Below, one piece after another: positions 1 through 8,361 of a stretch of DNA of 64,000 nt. This DNA comes from Flavobacterium cupreum (GTDB taxonomy: Bacteria; Bacteroidota; Bacteroidia; Flavobacteriales; Flavobacteriaceae). The stretch is taken from positions 186,001-250,000 of the forward strand of contig NZ_QWDM01000001.1 of NCBI RefSeq assembly GCF_003996965.1, written 5' to 3'. The notes below the pieces were generated by a model, which was not told the origin of the DNA, did no database searches, and worked only from the letters and a program-made list of their open reading frames with translations. The number at the start of each line of letters is the position of its first letter. The first letter of the stretch is position 1. The position numbers were made by a program, and so were the translations under genes.

Positions 1-389
1 ATTGTATAATATTTTGAATTATCAGAACCTTTAGATTGCCCGGATGCACGCTGCTGCCAATAGGCGACCTGATAATCGACTTCTATTTTCTTAAATGCCA
101 GACCATCCTGATACATCCTGAAATCAAGAACATCCGATCCCGGTCCGCCGTGCATCACTAAAATGATTGACTTCGAATCTTTATTCCCATGTACCCAGAC
201 AGGCATATTTTCCTCCGCGTTGTTTACTACAAATGTGGCATTTGGCGTGAAGTCCGAAACTTTAACAACATTACGCTGCTCTTTGGGGTCATCTTTTCTA
301 CAGGAAGTTATTCCTGTAAATAAAAGGCAGGCCGTTATTGCATAACAAGCTGACCTGAAGTTAAATTGATTTTTTAAAACTGTTTTCAT
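1..389 (-). CDS. Alpha/beta hydrolase lipoprotein (3' end outside window)
   Basis: Only the first 129 codons lie in the window. The ATG is at 389-387. A hydrophobic signal segment ends in a lipobox-like TGITSC with Cys30, followed by R-K-D-D; acidic residues after the cysteine are common in surface lipoproteins of Flavobacteria. Residues 80-84 are HGGPG, the oxyanion-hole motif of the prolyl iminopeptidase/alpha-beta hydrolase family, preceded by the strand SIILVM. The nucleophile and His lie beyond the edge, so substrate and activity cannot be judged. A TAnnTTTG-type element sits at 475-482 on the same strand. Confidence 0.75.
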   Translation of the reverse strand, partial: MKTVLKNQFNFRSACYAITACLLFTGITSCRKDDPKEQRNVVKVSDFTPNATFVVNNAEENMPVWVHGNKDSKSIILVMHGGPGSDVLDFRMYQDGLAFKKIEVDYQVAYWQQRASGQSKGSDNSKYYT

Positions 390-474
390 AATATGAGCGA
401 TTTAATAATTACTTTCTAAATGATAAAATAAAAACCCAGCTCTTACTGGTAAGAAAATTTTTACCTTATAGAAA

Positions 475-482
475 CAAAAGTA
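475..482 (-). promoter_or_regulatory. Candidate -7 element TACTTTTG
   Basis: On the minus strand this octamer fits the Bacteroidota -7 consensus TAnnTTTG and lies 86 bases before the start of the truncated hydrolase gene. No clear TTG is seen at the -33 spacing, so support is partial. Confidence 0.35.
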
Positions 483-643
483 ATTTTACACCCCCTTAAA
501 AACAGCTTACTTTAAATAACTGACAGCATCAATGTAATAAGTGGTTATTATTTTACGTATTACAGCAACTTAACTTTTAATAAAGCTTAAAAAGAATTCG
601 GAAGACGGATAAACTTTTAAAAGCTTCACCATTTTTAAGAACA

Positions 644-681
644 GAAAAATGCCCCCAAAAAGTGAGACACTATTTGGAGGC
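644..681 (-). terminator. Terminator of the YceI gene
   Basis: Arms at 651-659 and 673-681 pair over 9 bases with one mismatch around a 13-base loop. On the minus strand the hairpin is followed by a short T run, as expected after the YceI stop at 752. Confidence 0.55.
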
Positions 682-751
682 AGTTCTATCTGCATTCACG
701 CATTTTTTATGGAGGGTGTATTTCGATACACTTGCAAAAGCTGCGGTTTAT

Positions 752-1291
752 TTATTCCGCTGCCGGTCCCACCTGGATATTGGCAATCAGTTTGATGTAT
801 TCACTTAATCCCAAACCTCCTGAATCCGTAATTTTATTCCAGGTCATCCCGAATTCTTTTCGGTTCACGATTCCCGTTACTTCAAAGCCGTGTTTTACAT
901 TGCCCTGCCCATCCTTTTCAGAGCCACCGTATTCTACAGTAAGATCAATGGGTTTGGTGACACCTTTCAAAGTCAGGTCACCGGTCATTTTATAAGCACT
1001 TCCTCCGTTGTTTACAAATGATGTGGATTGAAAGGTAATTTGCGGATAGGCATCAGCATCAAAGAAATCACCGTTTTGTAAATGCTCGTCGCGTTGCGGC
1101 TGATTGGTATCGATACTTTTTACGTCAATCACAATGGACACTTTTGCGTTGCTAAAATCCGATCCTTCGGTAATGATATTCCCTTCAAATTTTTTGAAGG
1201 AACCGGTTACAGTAGAAATTACTAAGTGCCTGATTTTAAAAAAAACTTCGGAATGCAATGGGTCTATTGCCCATGTTGTTGTATTGCTCAT
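752..1291 (-). CDS. YceI family polyisoprenoid-binding-like protein
   Basis: 179 aa, the usual length of the YceI family, a lipocalin-like beta barrel that binds long amphiphilic isoprenoids. The N-terminus reads W-A-I-D-P-L-H-S-E-V-F-F followed by IRHLVISTVTGSFKKFEG, the typical family opening; DLTLKGVTKPI is the conserved central strand. There is no signal peptide, so this copy is predicted to be cytoplasmic, unlike the periplasmic E. coli YceI. It is divergent from an HxlR regulator with 120 bases between the two starts, and that regulator probably controls it. The ligand is unknown. Confidence 0.88.
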   Translation of the reverse strand: MSNTTTWAIDPLHSEVFFKIRHLVISTVTGSFKKFEGNIITEGSDFSNAKVSIVIDVKSIDTNQPQRDEHLQNGDFFDADAYPQITFQSTSFVNNGGSAYKMTGDLTLKGVTKPIDLTVEYGGSEKDGQGNVKHGFEVTGIVNRKEFGMTWNKITDSGGLGLSEYIKLIANIQVGPAAE

Positions 1292-1321
1292 ATTTTATTT
1301 TTTTGACTGTTATTATTAGGA

Positions 1322-1339
1322 CAAAATTATCTAAGTTTG
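1322..1339. promoter_or_regulatory. Overlapping divergent -7 elements
   Basis: TAAGTTTG at 1332-1339 (plus, toward the HxlR gene) and TAATTTTG at 1322-1329 (minus, toward YceI) both fit TAnnTTTG. They lie back to back, so the two promoters must overlap and one bound regulator could affect both. Confidence 0.4.
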
Positions 1340-1352
1340 CTATACAAAATAT

Positions 1353-1387
1353 AGTAGTTACCCTTGAGTAAGTAGTTACCTTTGGGT
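1353..1387 (+). repeat. Tandem direct repeat, candidate HxlR operator
   Basis: Two copies of AGTAGTTACCyTTGrGT start at 1353 and 1371, 18 bases apart, between the HxlR -7 element and its start codon. Two copies in the intergenic space of a regulator and its divergent target suggest an operator. This is inference. Confidence 0.4.
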
Positions 1388-1411
1388 GAGTACACTTTAA
1401 ATCAAATAGTT

Positions 1412-1753
1412 ATGAGTCAAAAAGAGGACGTTTGCCAATATCGGTTAATGATTGCGAGAGATACACTGGAAGTGATTCAGGGAAAATGGCGTTTACCCAT
1501 CATTATTTCCTTAACGCACGGCAACAAACGCTTTGGAGAAATACAAAGGGATATTTCGGATATATCCCCAAAGATGCTCTCTCAGGAACTAAAGGCCTTG
1601 GAAACCAACAAAATAATTATCCGTACCCTTCATGACAGCATGCCCGTAACCGTCGAATATTCGCTGACGTCCCTGGGACTGACTATGAAAAAATTACTGG
1701 ACGAAATTTTAGACTGGGGAGTACTGTTTAGAAAAGAGATCCTTGAAAAGTAG
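1412..1753 (+). CDS. HxlR family transcriptional regulator
   Basis: 113 aa from the ATG at 1412; an upstream in-frame TTG at 1382 would add ten residues but overlaps the repeated operator-like sequence, so I prefer the ATG. HxlR proteins are small winged-helix regulators, often sensing reactive electrophiles or oxidants through one cysteine. Family signatures here are the opening Cys (E-D-V-C-Q-Y), GKWRLPIIISL, RFGEIQRDI, ISPKMLSQELKALE and the wing VEYSLTSLGL. Divergent from the YceI gene, which is probably its target. Confidence 0.88.
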   Translation: MSQKEDVCQYRLMIARDTLEVIQGKWRLPIIISLTHGNKRFGEIQRDISDISPKMLSQELKALETNKIIIRTLHDSMPVTVEYSLTSLGLTMKKLLDEILDWGVLFRKEILEK

Positions 1754-1939
1754 ATGGAAATAGCTGAATTTATGAAACCCGGGGCGCAAAAACTTTCAGA
1801 TAAAAAACTAAGCAGCTGATAATTACATAACTATTATCGAAAATTATATAACTATTTGAGGTTACTGTATTTCTAATTTAGCCAAAGTTTAAAACCGTAC
1901 AGCTACTATCAATTACTCATTCTCTAAAAAATTGAAATC

Positions 1940-2140
1940 ATGAACACTGCAAACCCAACAAACCCGGAAAACTACATGGAACTACAAGGTGAACGTCTTT
2001 ATTGTGCCTACAGAACTATACGTGAACAATTATTAAATTGGGGCGAAGATCCAATATATACGGAAAGTGAATCCTCCAATAATTTTAGCAGCTATGATAA
2101 TGTTGAAAAAGAGAATTCCGATGACGTTAGTTCCCTATAA
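1940..2140 (+). CDS. Small uncharacterised protein with a QLLxWGE motif, copy 1
   Basis: 66 aa, no signal peptide, no membrane segment. The central part carries A-Y-x5-REQLLNWGED followed by a Tyr; the C-terminal third is Ser/Asn/Glu-rich and probably disordered. A paralogue lies at 9620-9832: both share a YME near the N-terminus, A-Y, Q-L-L-x-W-G-E and then Y-x-x-S-E. I do not recognise a named family. The gene stands alone: HxlR ends 186 bases upstream and a strong terminator follows. Conservation of the motif between two diverged copies argues that it is a real gene. Confidence 0.7.
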   Translation: MNTANPTNPENYMELQGERLYCAYRTIREQLLNWGEDPIYTESESSNNFSSYDNVEKENSDDVSSL

Positions 2141-2221
2141 AGATTTTTTAAACTAAAATCTTAGAAACAAGTACTTAAAACAAACAATCCGTTATATAGG
2201 CATTTTAAAATGCTCCTTTGC

Positions 2222-2258
2222 AAAAGACCATTAGTAAAAACTAATGGTCTTTTTTTTT
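2222..2258 (+). terminator. Rho-independent terminator
   Basis: Perfect 14-base arms at 2222-2235 and 2240-2253 around an AAAA loop, continuing into a run of T. It ends the small-protein transcript. The rest of the 319-base gap to the MscS gene (2141-2459) shows no gene. Confidence 0.9.
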
Positions 2259-2459
2259 GTAAAGCTCTTTTGTATTCACCCATGTATTGAAGTAATGATT
2301 ATATAAAACATACGGATTATCCTGTAATTTTTTGACATCTGCAGTTCTTAATTTTAAAATCAGAATACATTAAAAAGTACAGGGATATCTGTTTTTTTTT
2401 CGAAAGCATCATTTTCGGGTTAACAGGTAACCTTATGTCTTTAGCTTTAAACAATAATT

Positions 2460-3269
2460 ATGGAAGAATTTTTGCGCGACATTTTCAAACACGTTGAAGG
2501 CTACTACTACAGCCTTGTCGATATCACACCCAAAATTTTATTAGCCATACTGGTGGTCCTGATCTCTTGGTTCATTGCCGCCCGTGTCAAAGTATTTGCA
2601 GACCGCCGGTTAAAAACAAAGATGCACGATCCGCTGCTGGCTACCTTTATTGCCAATCTGATAAAAGCCGTACTTATCGTGATTGGGCTTTTGTTTATGT
2701 TCCGCGTAATTGGCCTGACCGGAGTAGCCCAGAGTGTGCTGGCAGGTGCAGGGATATCGGCATTTGTAATTGGTTTTGCACTGAAGGATATTGGTGAAAA
2801 TTTTCTGGCGGGAATACTGCTGGCTTTTAAAAGACCTTTTTCCGTCGGGGATATTATCGAAAGTAATGGCGTGAAAGGTAAAGTGGTTGCCCTTAACCTT
2901 CGTGATACGCAGGTAAAAAGCGACAGCAAGAACATTTATATCCCCAACGCCCTTTTAGTCAAAAATACACTGGTCAATTTCAACAGCGAGGGATTCCTGC
3001 TGCAGGACTTTACCATAGGTCTGGAATACGGATCAGATTACAGAAAAGCAATTGAAATCATTACGGACGTTATGAAAACAGACAGTGCCGTGATTGACAA
3101 AGGATACTCCAATTCTGCCGTAGTAGCAGGCATTACAGGCAGTACCGTCCAGATCATTATTCGTTACTGGGTGCAGACTGACCGAACCGTTACCGATGGC
3201 AAACACAGATCGGAAGTCGTTATTAAGGTTGCCGAAGCCTTAAAAGAAAACGGATTTAATATTAAATAA
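2460..3269 (+). CDS. Small-conductance mechanosensitive channel (MscS family)
   Basis: 269 aa, about the size of E. coli MscS. Three hydrophobic segments lie in residues 20-110; the pore-lining third helix is Gly/Ala-rich (SVLAGAGISAFVIGFALKDI) and is followed by the signature ENFLAGILLAFKRPFSVGDII, then the beta domain and an alpha/beta C-terminal domain. The channel opens under membrane tension and releases solutes in hypo-osmotic shock from the inner membrane. It stands alone on the plus strand, consistent with the stress-response content of the region. Confidence 0.93.
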   Translation: MEEFLRDIFKHVEGYYYSLVDITPKILLAILVVLISWFIAARVKVFADRRLKTKMHDPLLATFIANLIKAVLIVIGLLFMFRVIGLTGVAQSVLAGAGISAFVIGFALKDIGENFLAGILLAFKRPFSVGDIIESNGVKGKVVALNLRDTQVKSDSKNIYIPNALLVKNTLVNFNSEGFLLQDFTIGLEYGSDYRKAIEIITDVMKTDSAVIDKGYSNSAVVAGITGSTVQIIIRYWVQTDRTVTDGKHRSEVVIKVAEALKENGFNIK

Positions 3270-3390
3270 CCCTGGCTGTTTCAGTAGTGTTGTCATTTTC
3301 TTATTTCTTTTTGTTTTTTAGGATTTAACAAACTGATAATAATACAATTACAGGATGTTAATTTTATAATACCAATGTTTCCTGAGTTGC

Positions 3391-3398
3391 TACATTTG
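3391..3398 (+). promoter_or_regulatory. Candidate -7 element TACATTTG
   Basis: Fits TAnnTTTG and lies 28 bases before the ATG of the small Lys/Ser-rich gene at 3426. No convincing -33 TTG. Confidence 0.4.
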
Positions 3399-3425
3399 TA
3401 GGACAGTAATTTAAAAAATGTACTT

Positions 3426-3569
3426 ATGACTACTTCAAATCACAAAAACAATGTTTCGAGTGCGCGAACTTCAGATAAAAAGACAGAAGTAAAGTCGACC
3501 TCTTCAAGACACAACGATAAAGTTACTGTTGAAGTAAAAAAATCAATATTGACAAAGAATAATTCTTAA
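3426..3569 (+). CDS. Small Lys/Ser/Thr-rich basic protein
   Basis: 47 codons from ATG 3426 to TAA 3567-3569. The product is hydrophilic, rich in Lys, Ser, Thr and Asn, without a hydrophobic segment, and probably disordered. A TAnnTTTG-type element lies just upstream. A similar Lys-rich 42-codon gene sits at 30731-30859 in the same kind of stress neighbourhood. No family is recognised. Short ORFs arise by chance, so this rests on composition and promoter position. Confidence 0.45.
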   Translation: MTTSNHKNNVSSARTSDKKTEVKSTSSRHNDKVTVEVKKSILTKNNS

Positions 3570-3634
3570 AATAGTAAAATCTTCTTTAATTTTATAGACG
3601 TTACTATTACCACTACTTTTAAAAAACCATCATT

Positions 3635-4240
3635 TTGAAACTTCCATTTGACTACTACTTAAACCGGGACGTCATTTTTCTCGCGCAGGACCTTTTGGGA
3701 AAAGTGTTGTATACACAGGTTGAAGGAGAAATTACGGCAGGAATAATTGTAGAAACCGAGGCTTATTTCGGCGAACAGGACAAAGCATCACATGCTTATG
3801 GAGGACGCCGTACCAACCGCACAGAAACACTTTATGGCCTGGGGGGCCTTGCGTATGTGTACCTCTGTTATGGAATCCACCATCTTTTTAATGTAGTCAG
3901 TTCAGTAGAAGGCGAACCGCATGCCGTATTGATACGGTCTGTAGAACCGCTGATCGGCAAAGAAATAATGGAGCGCAGACGCGGTATGCCTGTTGCTAAT
4001 GCTGCTATTACTTCCGGCCCGGGCAGTACGGCCAAAGCCTTGGGAATCAACCGATCGTATAATGGAAAAGACCTGACCGGAGAGGAAATCTGGATTGAAG
4101 ACCAGCATATACAGTATCCCACAGATCAGATTGCCGCTGTACCGCGCGTAGGTGTTGCTTATGCGAAAGAAGATGCCTTTTTGCCCTGGCGTTTTTTTAT
4201 TAAAAACAATAAATATGTAAGCAAACCCAATACCTTTTAA
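3635..4240 (+). CDS. DNA-3-methyladenine glycosylase, AAG/MPG family
   Basis: 201 aa, normal for this family, which excises alkylated purines such as 3-methyladenine and hypoxanthine as the first step of base-excision repair. Family motifs: DLLGKVLYT, IVETEAYFGEQDKASHA (catalytic Glu in VETEAY), RRTNRTETLYGLGGLAYVYLCYGIHH, and SGPGSTAKALGI in the DNA-binding cleft. The reading frame opens at a TTG (3635); no in-frame ATG gives the conserved N-terminus, so TTG, or the ATT just before it, is the likely start. It leads toward the MFS gene 65 bases downstream. Confidence 0.92.
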   Translation: MKLPFDYYLNRDVIFLAQDLLGKVLYTQVEGEITAGIIVETEAYFGEQDKASHAYGGRRTNRTETLYGLGGLAYVYLCYGIHHLFNVVSSVEGEPHAVLIRSVEPLIGKEIMERRRGMPVANAAITSGPGSTAKALGINRSYNGKDLTGEEIWIEDQHIQYPTDQIAAVPRVGVAYAKEDAFLPWRFFIKNNKYVSKPNTF

Positions 4241-4305
4241 TTTTAGAATCGGACTAAGAAATAACTCCACGATTCCAAATAAAAATGTGCAAAGCCTGAT
4301 AAAAT

Positions 4306-5715
4306 ATGAATACGACTATTGTGGAACAGGACAACGAAACTACCAAAAAAATACTACCGGTTATTCTGGCTACGGCTATTTTTATGCAGATGCTGGACTC
4401 CACTATTCTGAATACATCGATCACTTCAATTGCCAGGGACCTGAACGAATCTCCCCTGGAAATGCAGAATGCCATCATCAGTTATGTTTTGACACTGGCA
4501 CTTTTTATGCCTGTCAGTGGTTTTTTGTCGGATAAATTCGGGACCCGAAAAGTATTTATTTTTGCTTTATTTTTATTTAGCCTGGGTTCCTTGTTTTGTG
4601 CACTTTCGCAAAATCTGACTCACCTGGTTTTTGCCCGTGTCGTACAGGGAATCGGCGGAAGTTTGATGACTCCGGTTGGAAAGCTGGCGCTCATCAGGAC
4701 ATTTCCTAAGAAAGAATTGTTGCAAGCGATGAATTTTGCCATTATTCCGGCATTGATCGGTCCGGTATTGGGTCCTTTGGTAGGTGGCTATATGGTCGAT
4801 TATTTATCCTGGCACTGGATCTTTCTTATCAATATACCGTTTGGAATTCTTGGTATTCTGCTAAGCCTGAAATATATGCCCGATTACAAATCGCCGTTAA
4901 TTGATTTTGATTTAAAAGGTTTCCTGATTTTTGCCGCAGCCTCACTCCTTTTGTCCGTAGCACTGGAATTATTTGGCAACACGGTTCAGGTTTCGCCGGT
5001 GCTGGCCTTATTCATGTCGGGCTTTTTAATGCTGTACTGGTATTATCGCCATGCCGTGACCGACAATAATCCTCTTTTTCCTTTGAATTTATTTCAGGTG
5101 CGAACCTTTCGTGTTGGTATTATTGGAAATCTGGCCACCCGTCTGGGTTTTAGTTCCATTCCGCTCCTGCTGCCCATGATGATTCAGATTGCTTACCGAG
5201 AGTCGGCAGTTACCTCGGGATGGATTGTGGCTCCCATGGCCTTAACGGCTATGTTTGGAAAATCGGCTGTCATTAGAATTCTAAACACTTTCGGCTACCG
5301 AAAAACTTTAATGGTCAATACATTTATCATTGGTGCCCTGATTTGCGCCCTGGCCCTTCCGTCTATACATACATCAATTTACTGGTATGTTCCGATTATC
5401 GCCGTATTGGGTTTCTTTAACTCGATACAGTTTACTTCCATGAATTCCATTTCTATTGCCGACTTACGCGTATATCACACCAGCAGCGGGAACTCACTGG
5501 TTTCTGTAAATCAGCAGCTGGCTATCGGTTTTGGTATTGCTTTCGGGTTATTGGTTCTTAAAATTTTTCAGGGCGATGTAAAACTCATTCACAATGAAAT
5601 TCACAATGCTTTTCGTTATACTTTTTTAGTCGTTGGCTTTTTAACCATTCTGTCCGGCTTTGTTTTCAGAAGACTGCATTTTAAAGATGGTGATAATCTG
5701 AAATCTTCTGTCTAA
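4306..5715 (+). CDS. MFS multidrug transporter, DHA2 (EmrB/QacA) family
   Basis: 469 aa, strongly hydrophobic, with about 14 predicted transmembrane segments. Motif A is visible as GFLSDKFGTRKVFI, and motif C of drug antiporters as GPVLGPLVGGYMVDYLSWHW followed by FLINIPFG; the acidic D in LDSTILNTS is typical of DHA2 TM1. Predicted inner-membrane drug:proton antiporter; substrate unknown. It has no adjacent membrane-fusion protein, unlike the emrAB arrangement, so it either acts alone or shares a partner encoded elsewhere. A bidirectional terminator follows. Confidence 0.9.
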   Translation: MNTTIVEQDNETTKKILPVILATAIFMQMLDSTILNTSITSIARDLNESPLEMQNAIISYVLTLALFMPVSGFLSDKFGTRKVFIFALFLFSLGSLFCALSQNLTHLVFARVVQGIGGSLMTPVGKLALIRTFPKKELLQAMNFAIIPALIGPVLGPLVGGYMVDYLSWHWIFLINIPFGILGILLSLKYMPDYKSPLIDFDLKGFLIFAAASLLLSVALELFGNTVQVSPVLALFMSGFLMLYWYYRHAVTDNNPLFPLNLFQVRTFRVGIIGNLATRLGFSSIPLLLPMMIQIAYRESAVTSGWIVAPMALTAMFGKSAVIRILNTFGYRKTLMVNTFIIGALICALALPSIHTSIYWYVPIIAVLGFFNSIQFTSMNSISIADLRVYHTSSGNSLVSVNQQLAIGFGIAFGLLVLKIFQGDVKLIHNEIHNAFRYTFLVVGFLTILSGFVFRRLHFKDGDNLKSSV

Positions 5716-5781
5716 AAATGATCAGCAGAACGCATTTAAAAAATATAATTATATTCTAAATAATACGTGCTGCAAAAAAAA

Positions 5782-5811
5782 AAAATGCTAAACGGAGGCG
5801 TTTAGCATTTT
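5782..5811. terminator. Bidirectional terminator
   Basis: Perfect 13-base arms (5782-5794 and 5799-5811) around GAGG, with an A run on the left and T on the right. It serves the converging MFS and carbonic anhydrase genes. Confidence 0.88.
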
Positions 5812-5867
5812 AATAAATTATCCGAAGTTATAAACTCCCATTTAGAATTTCTGTGTTTGCTTATTTT

Positions 5868-6506
5868 TTACAAACCAAAATTCTCAGTATAAAATGTTAC
5901 TTCCCCGGTGGTGATATCATGAGAACCTCCCACAATTCCAATTTCTCCGTTCTCGATCATTTCTTTTAGGATTGGACTGCGTTCCAATATTGATTTTACG
6001 GTGCGCTTCACATTAATTCTTGATACATTTTCGACAAAAACAGCATTACCTGAATTACGGTTCTCTTTGGTTTCAGTCTCATCGTCTACCGCTGGGCGTA
6101 TTTTTGTCAGCAGTGCTGTTAAGTTCCCCATTTCAACATGGTCACAGGCCCCTTTTACAGCGCCGCATTTGGTGTGCCCTAATACTACGATAATTTTGGA
6201 ACCTGCTACTTTACAGCCAAATTCCATACTTCCTAAAATATCCTCGTTGATAATATTTCCCGCAATACGCACACTAAAAATATCTCCAAGTCCCTGATCA
6301 AATATTAATTCTGCAGAAGTCCTGCTGTCGATACAACTCAGGATCACAGCAAAAGGATGCTGCCCGTCTGACGTTTCATTGGCCTGCTGCAGAAGATTAC
6401 GATTTATTTTCAGGTTGCTTACAAACCTTTGGTTTCCTTCTTTTAATAATTCCAAAGCTTTTGCAGGTGTAATAGCAGCTTGCATTTCTTTCGTTAATGT
6501 TTTCAT
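5868..6506 (-). CDS. Beta-class carbonic anhydrase
   Basis: 212 aa. Zinc ligands and catalytic dyad are visible: C58-x-D60-x-R62 in LSCIDSRTSAE, and H111-x-x-C114 in GHTKCGAVKGA. The enzyme interconverts CO2 and bicarbonate. No signal peptide, so probably cytoplasmic. It lies 18 bases downstream of a bestrophin-type channel on the same strand, so the two are probably co-transcribed; bestrophins conduct anions and can carry bicarbonate, which makes a functional bicarbonate pair plausible. The coupling is inference. Confidence 0.93.
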   Translation of the reverse strand: MKTLTKEMQAAITPAKALELLKEGNQRFVSNLKINRNLLQQANETSDGQHPFAVILSCIDSRTSAELIFDQGLGDIFSVRIAGNIINEDILGSMEFGCKVAGSKIIVVLGHTKCGAVKGACDHVEMGNLTALLTKIRPAVDDETETKENRNSGNAVFVENVSRINVKRTVKSILERSPILKEMIENGEIGIVGGSHDITTGEVTFYTENFGL

Positions 6507-6524
6507 TTTATTGATTTTAAAAGT

Positions 6525-7418
6525 TTATGATAAATAAAAATTTTCCGGCTGAAGTGGTTTTGGAACTTCTGTTTCTTTTAATAACTGTTTGATATTTATT
6601 TCAATAGTTCTTGCAATTGCGGTTACAGGAGTATCTGTTGGACGGTTTCTAAAAGGATCCTGCATATGTGTTGCCGATTTTTCCAGAAGAAAAAACATTG
6701 TTGAAATGGTCAGTAACAATGGAATTTCGAAATAACTTTCGATATCCCGCAGTGCAATCGAGAGCGTAACGATAAAAATGTAGATGAAGATATGCAAAAA
6801 AATACGATAGGTAATGGGGAAAATGGTGCCTTTAATACGCTCTGCCATTCCCATAGCATTCGAAAAATTAACCAACGTATTGTTTAACTGAATTTGTGAA
6901 AAAATACTCATTGCCTTTTTTTCTTTTAAGGCCAGTATCTGAAGGGTATTCAGCTGTAACAGGGCCAATGGCTTGTTGCTTTGTTTTTCTATTTCCCCCA
7001 TATCTTCTTTAGAAATAAAGGGCTCCAGATTCTCAACAGGACTAAGGTCACGTAAACTTTGCCCCAGACTATAACACCATGCAATATGCCTGAAAGCTAT
7101 TTCCCTGATTTCGTTCTTATTTTCTCCGGCTACAAAGGATTGCAGCTGCAGTACAAAACTACGGCTGTCATTTACGATACTGCCCCAGATTTTTCGGGCT
7201 TCCCACCAACGGTCATAAGACTGATTGAGTTTGAAAGAAAGCAGCACAGAAATGGCTGTTCCGATAAAGGCCGGTATGGTAATCGGCATTTCGGGAATGA
7301 GATTTTCAAACTGCGTGGTGATATAATGCACTAATACCGCAATAATTAATACGAAGATAACTTCATACTTCACTTTATTGAAAAGATAAGAAACCGGAAT
7401 TTTAGTATTGATTAACAT
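6525..7418 (-). CDS. Bestrophin-like (UPF0187 family) anion channel
   Basis: 297 aa. Two hydrophobic hairpins near residues 18-65 and 205-245; family signatures are LLSFKLNQSYDRWWEARKIWG and a C-terminal segment MQDPFRNRPTDTPVTAI. Bacterial bestrophin homologues form pentameric inner-membrane channels. First gene of a likely operon with the carbonic anhydrase. Its upstream region is shared with a divergent TetR regulator and contains a large inverted repeat, so TetR control of this pair is likely. Confidence 0.9.
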   Translation of the reverse strand: MLINTKIPVSYLFNKVKYEVIFVLIIAVLVHYITTQFENLIPEMPITIPAFIGTAISVLLSFKLNQSYDRWWEARKIWGSIVNDSRSFVLQLQSFVAGENKNEIREIAFRHIAWCYSLGQSLRDLSPVENLEPFISKEDMGEIEKQSNKPLALLQLNTLQILALKEKKAMSIFSQIQLNNTLVNFSNAMGMAERIKGTIFPITYRIFLHIFIYIFIVTLSIALRDIESYFEIPLLLTISTMFFLLEKSATHMQDPFRNRPTDTPVTAIARTIEINIKQLLKETEVPKPLQPENFYLS

Positions 7419-7472
7419 CTGCTTTTAATTTCAATTCGAATAGAATGTAAAATTACTAAAACTATTTCTAAT

Positions 7473-7518
7473 GATAGTAATACTATTATAAATAAATTTT
7501 AATAATAGTATTACTATC
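7473..7518. promoter_or_regulatory. 17-bp perfect inverted repeat, candidate TetR operator
   Basis: Arms 7473-7489 and 7502-7518 are perfectly complementary. Each arm itself contains a near-palindrome, ATAGTAATACTAT (centre 7480) or ATAGTATTACTAT (centre 7511). The centres are 31 bases apart, about three helical turns, which would place two dimers on the same DNA face. It lies between the divergent bestrophin and TetR genes, over the expected -33 region of the TetR promoter. Confidence 0.7.
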
Positions 7519-7535
7519 AAACAATAAATCTTTAT

Positions 7536-7543
7536 TACATTTG
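7536..7543 (+). promoter_or_regulatory. Candidate -7 element TACATTTG
   Basis: Fits TAnnTTTG, 17 bases before the TetR start codon and 17 bases after the inverted-repeat operator. Confidence 0.45.
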
Positions 7544-7560
7544 CTGAAACAGTTATCTAT

Positions 7561-8232
7561 ATGGAATTTCAAGTAAAATTTGATATAAACGAAAAGATAT
7601 TCCTGCGAAATCCTGAAAGCAGCGAAGTAGGTAAATTAATGGTCAAAAAATCCATAGACCTTATTTATGCCTTAGGTTTTGAACAATTTACTTTTAAGAA
7701 ACTGGCCCTGGAAATAAACAGTACCGAAGCAACCATTTACCGTTATTTTGAAAATAAGCACCGGCTGTTGCTTTACATTTTGAATTGGTATTGGTGTTAT
7801 ATGGAATTTTTAGTGACGTTTAAACTTGAAAACGTAGTGGACAAAAAAGAAAGACTAAAAATAATTGTGCATTTACTGACACACGAATTTGCAGAAAGTA
7901 CCAGCCAATTTGATTATAATAAAAAATTGCTGAATCAGATTGTTATTGCAGAAAGCAGTAAAGTGTACCTGGTGAAGGAAGTAACGGAAATCAACAAAAA
8001 TGAGGTTTTTAAGCCCTATAAGGATTTGTGTGGAAAAATAGCCGAAGTCATATCTGCCTACAATTCAAAATATAAATATCCCCGTTCCCTAAGTACGACG
8101 CTGATTGAGACTTCCCATCACCAACAGTTTTTTAGTGTTAATTTACCCAAACTAACCGATGTCTCCTCAAAGAACAACTCAGAGTTTACCAATCAGTTTA
8201 TTGAAGATTTTTTGTTTAAAATTTTAGATTAG
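7561..8232 (+). CDS. TetR/AcrR family transcriptional regulator
   Basis: 223 aa. The N-terminal helix-turn-helix is clear: SIDLIYALGFEQFTFKKLALEI followed by STEATIYRYFENKHRLLLYILNWYW at about residues 28-80. The C-terminal ligand domain is not recognisable. Divergent from the bestrophin/carbonic anhydrase pair with a strong inverted repeat between, so it probably represses both that pair and itself. Effector unknown. Confidence 0.9.
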   Translation: MEFQVKFDINEKIFLRNPESSEVGKLMVKKSIDLIYALGFEQFTFKKLALEINSTEATIYRYFENKHRLLLYILNWYWCYMEFLVTFKLENVVDKKERLKIIVHLLTHEFAESTSQFDYNKKLLNQIVIAESSKVYLVKEVTEINKNEVFKPYKDLCGKIAEVISAYNSKYKYPRSLSTTLIETSHHQQFFSVNLPKLTDVSSKNNSEFTNQFIEDFLFKILD

Positions 8233-8237
8233 TTATT

Positions 8238-8281
8238 GAAGTGATGTTGCTATAATTTCAAATACAGCATCTTGTCACTTC
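8238..8281. terminator. Possible terminator hairpin between converging genes
   Basis: GAAGTGA at 8238-8244 pairs with TCACTTC at 8275-8281, with extra partial pairing inside. There is no good T run, so this is weak. Confidence 0.3.
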
Positions 8282-8361
8282 GTCTTCAAAGCTGGAACTG
8301 GAAGTATCTTTATACATAAATATTCGTTGTTTTAAAAATAATAGCACTTCATCTTACTTAT

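Larger units (their letters stand above)
390..751. other. Intergenic region, 362 bases
   Basis: Holds the promoter region of the truncated hydrolase on its left side and the terminator hairpin of the YceI gene on its right. I see no gene in it. Confidence 0.5.
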
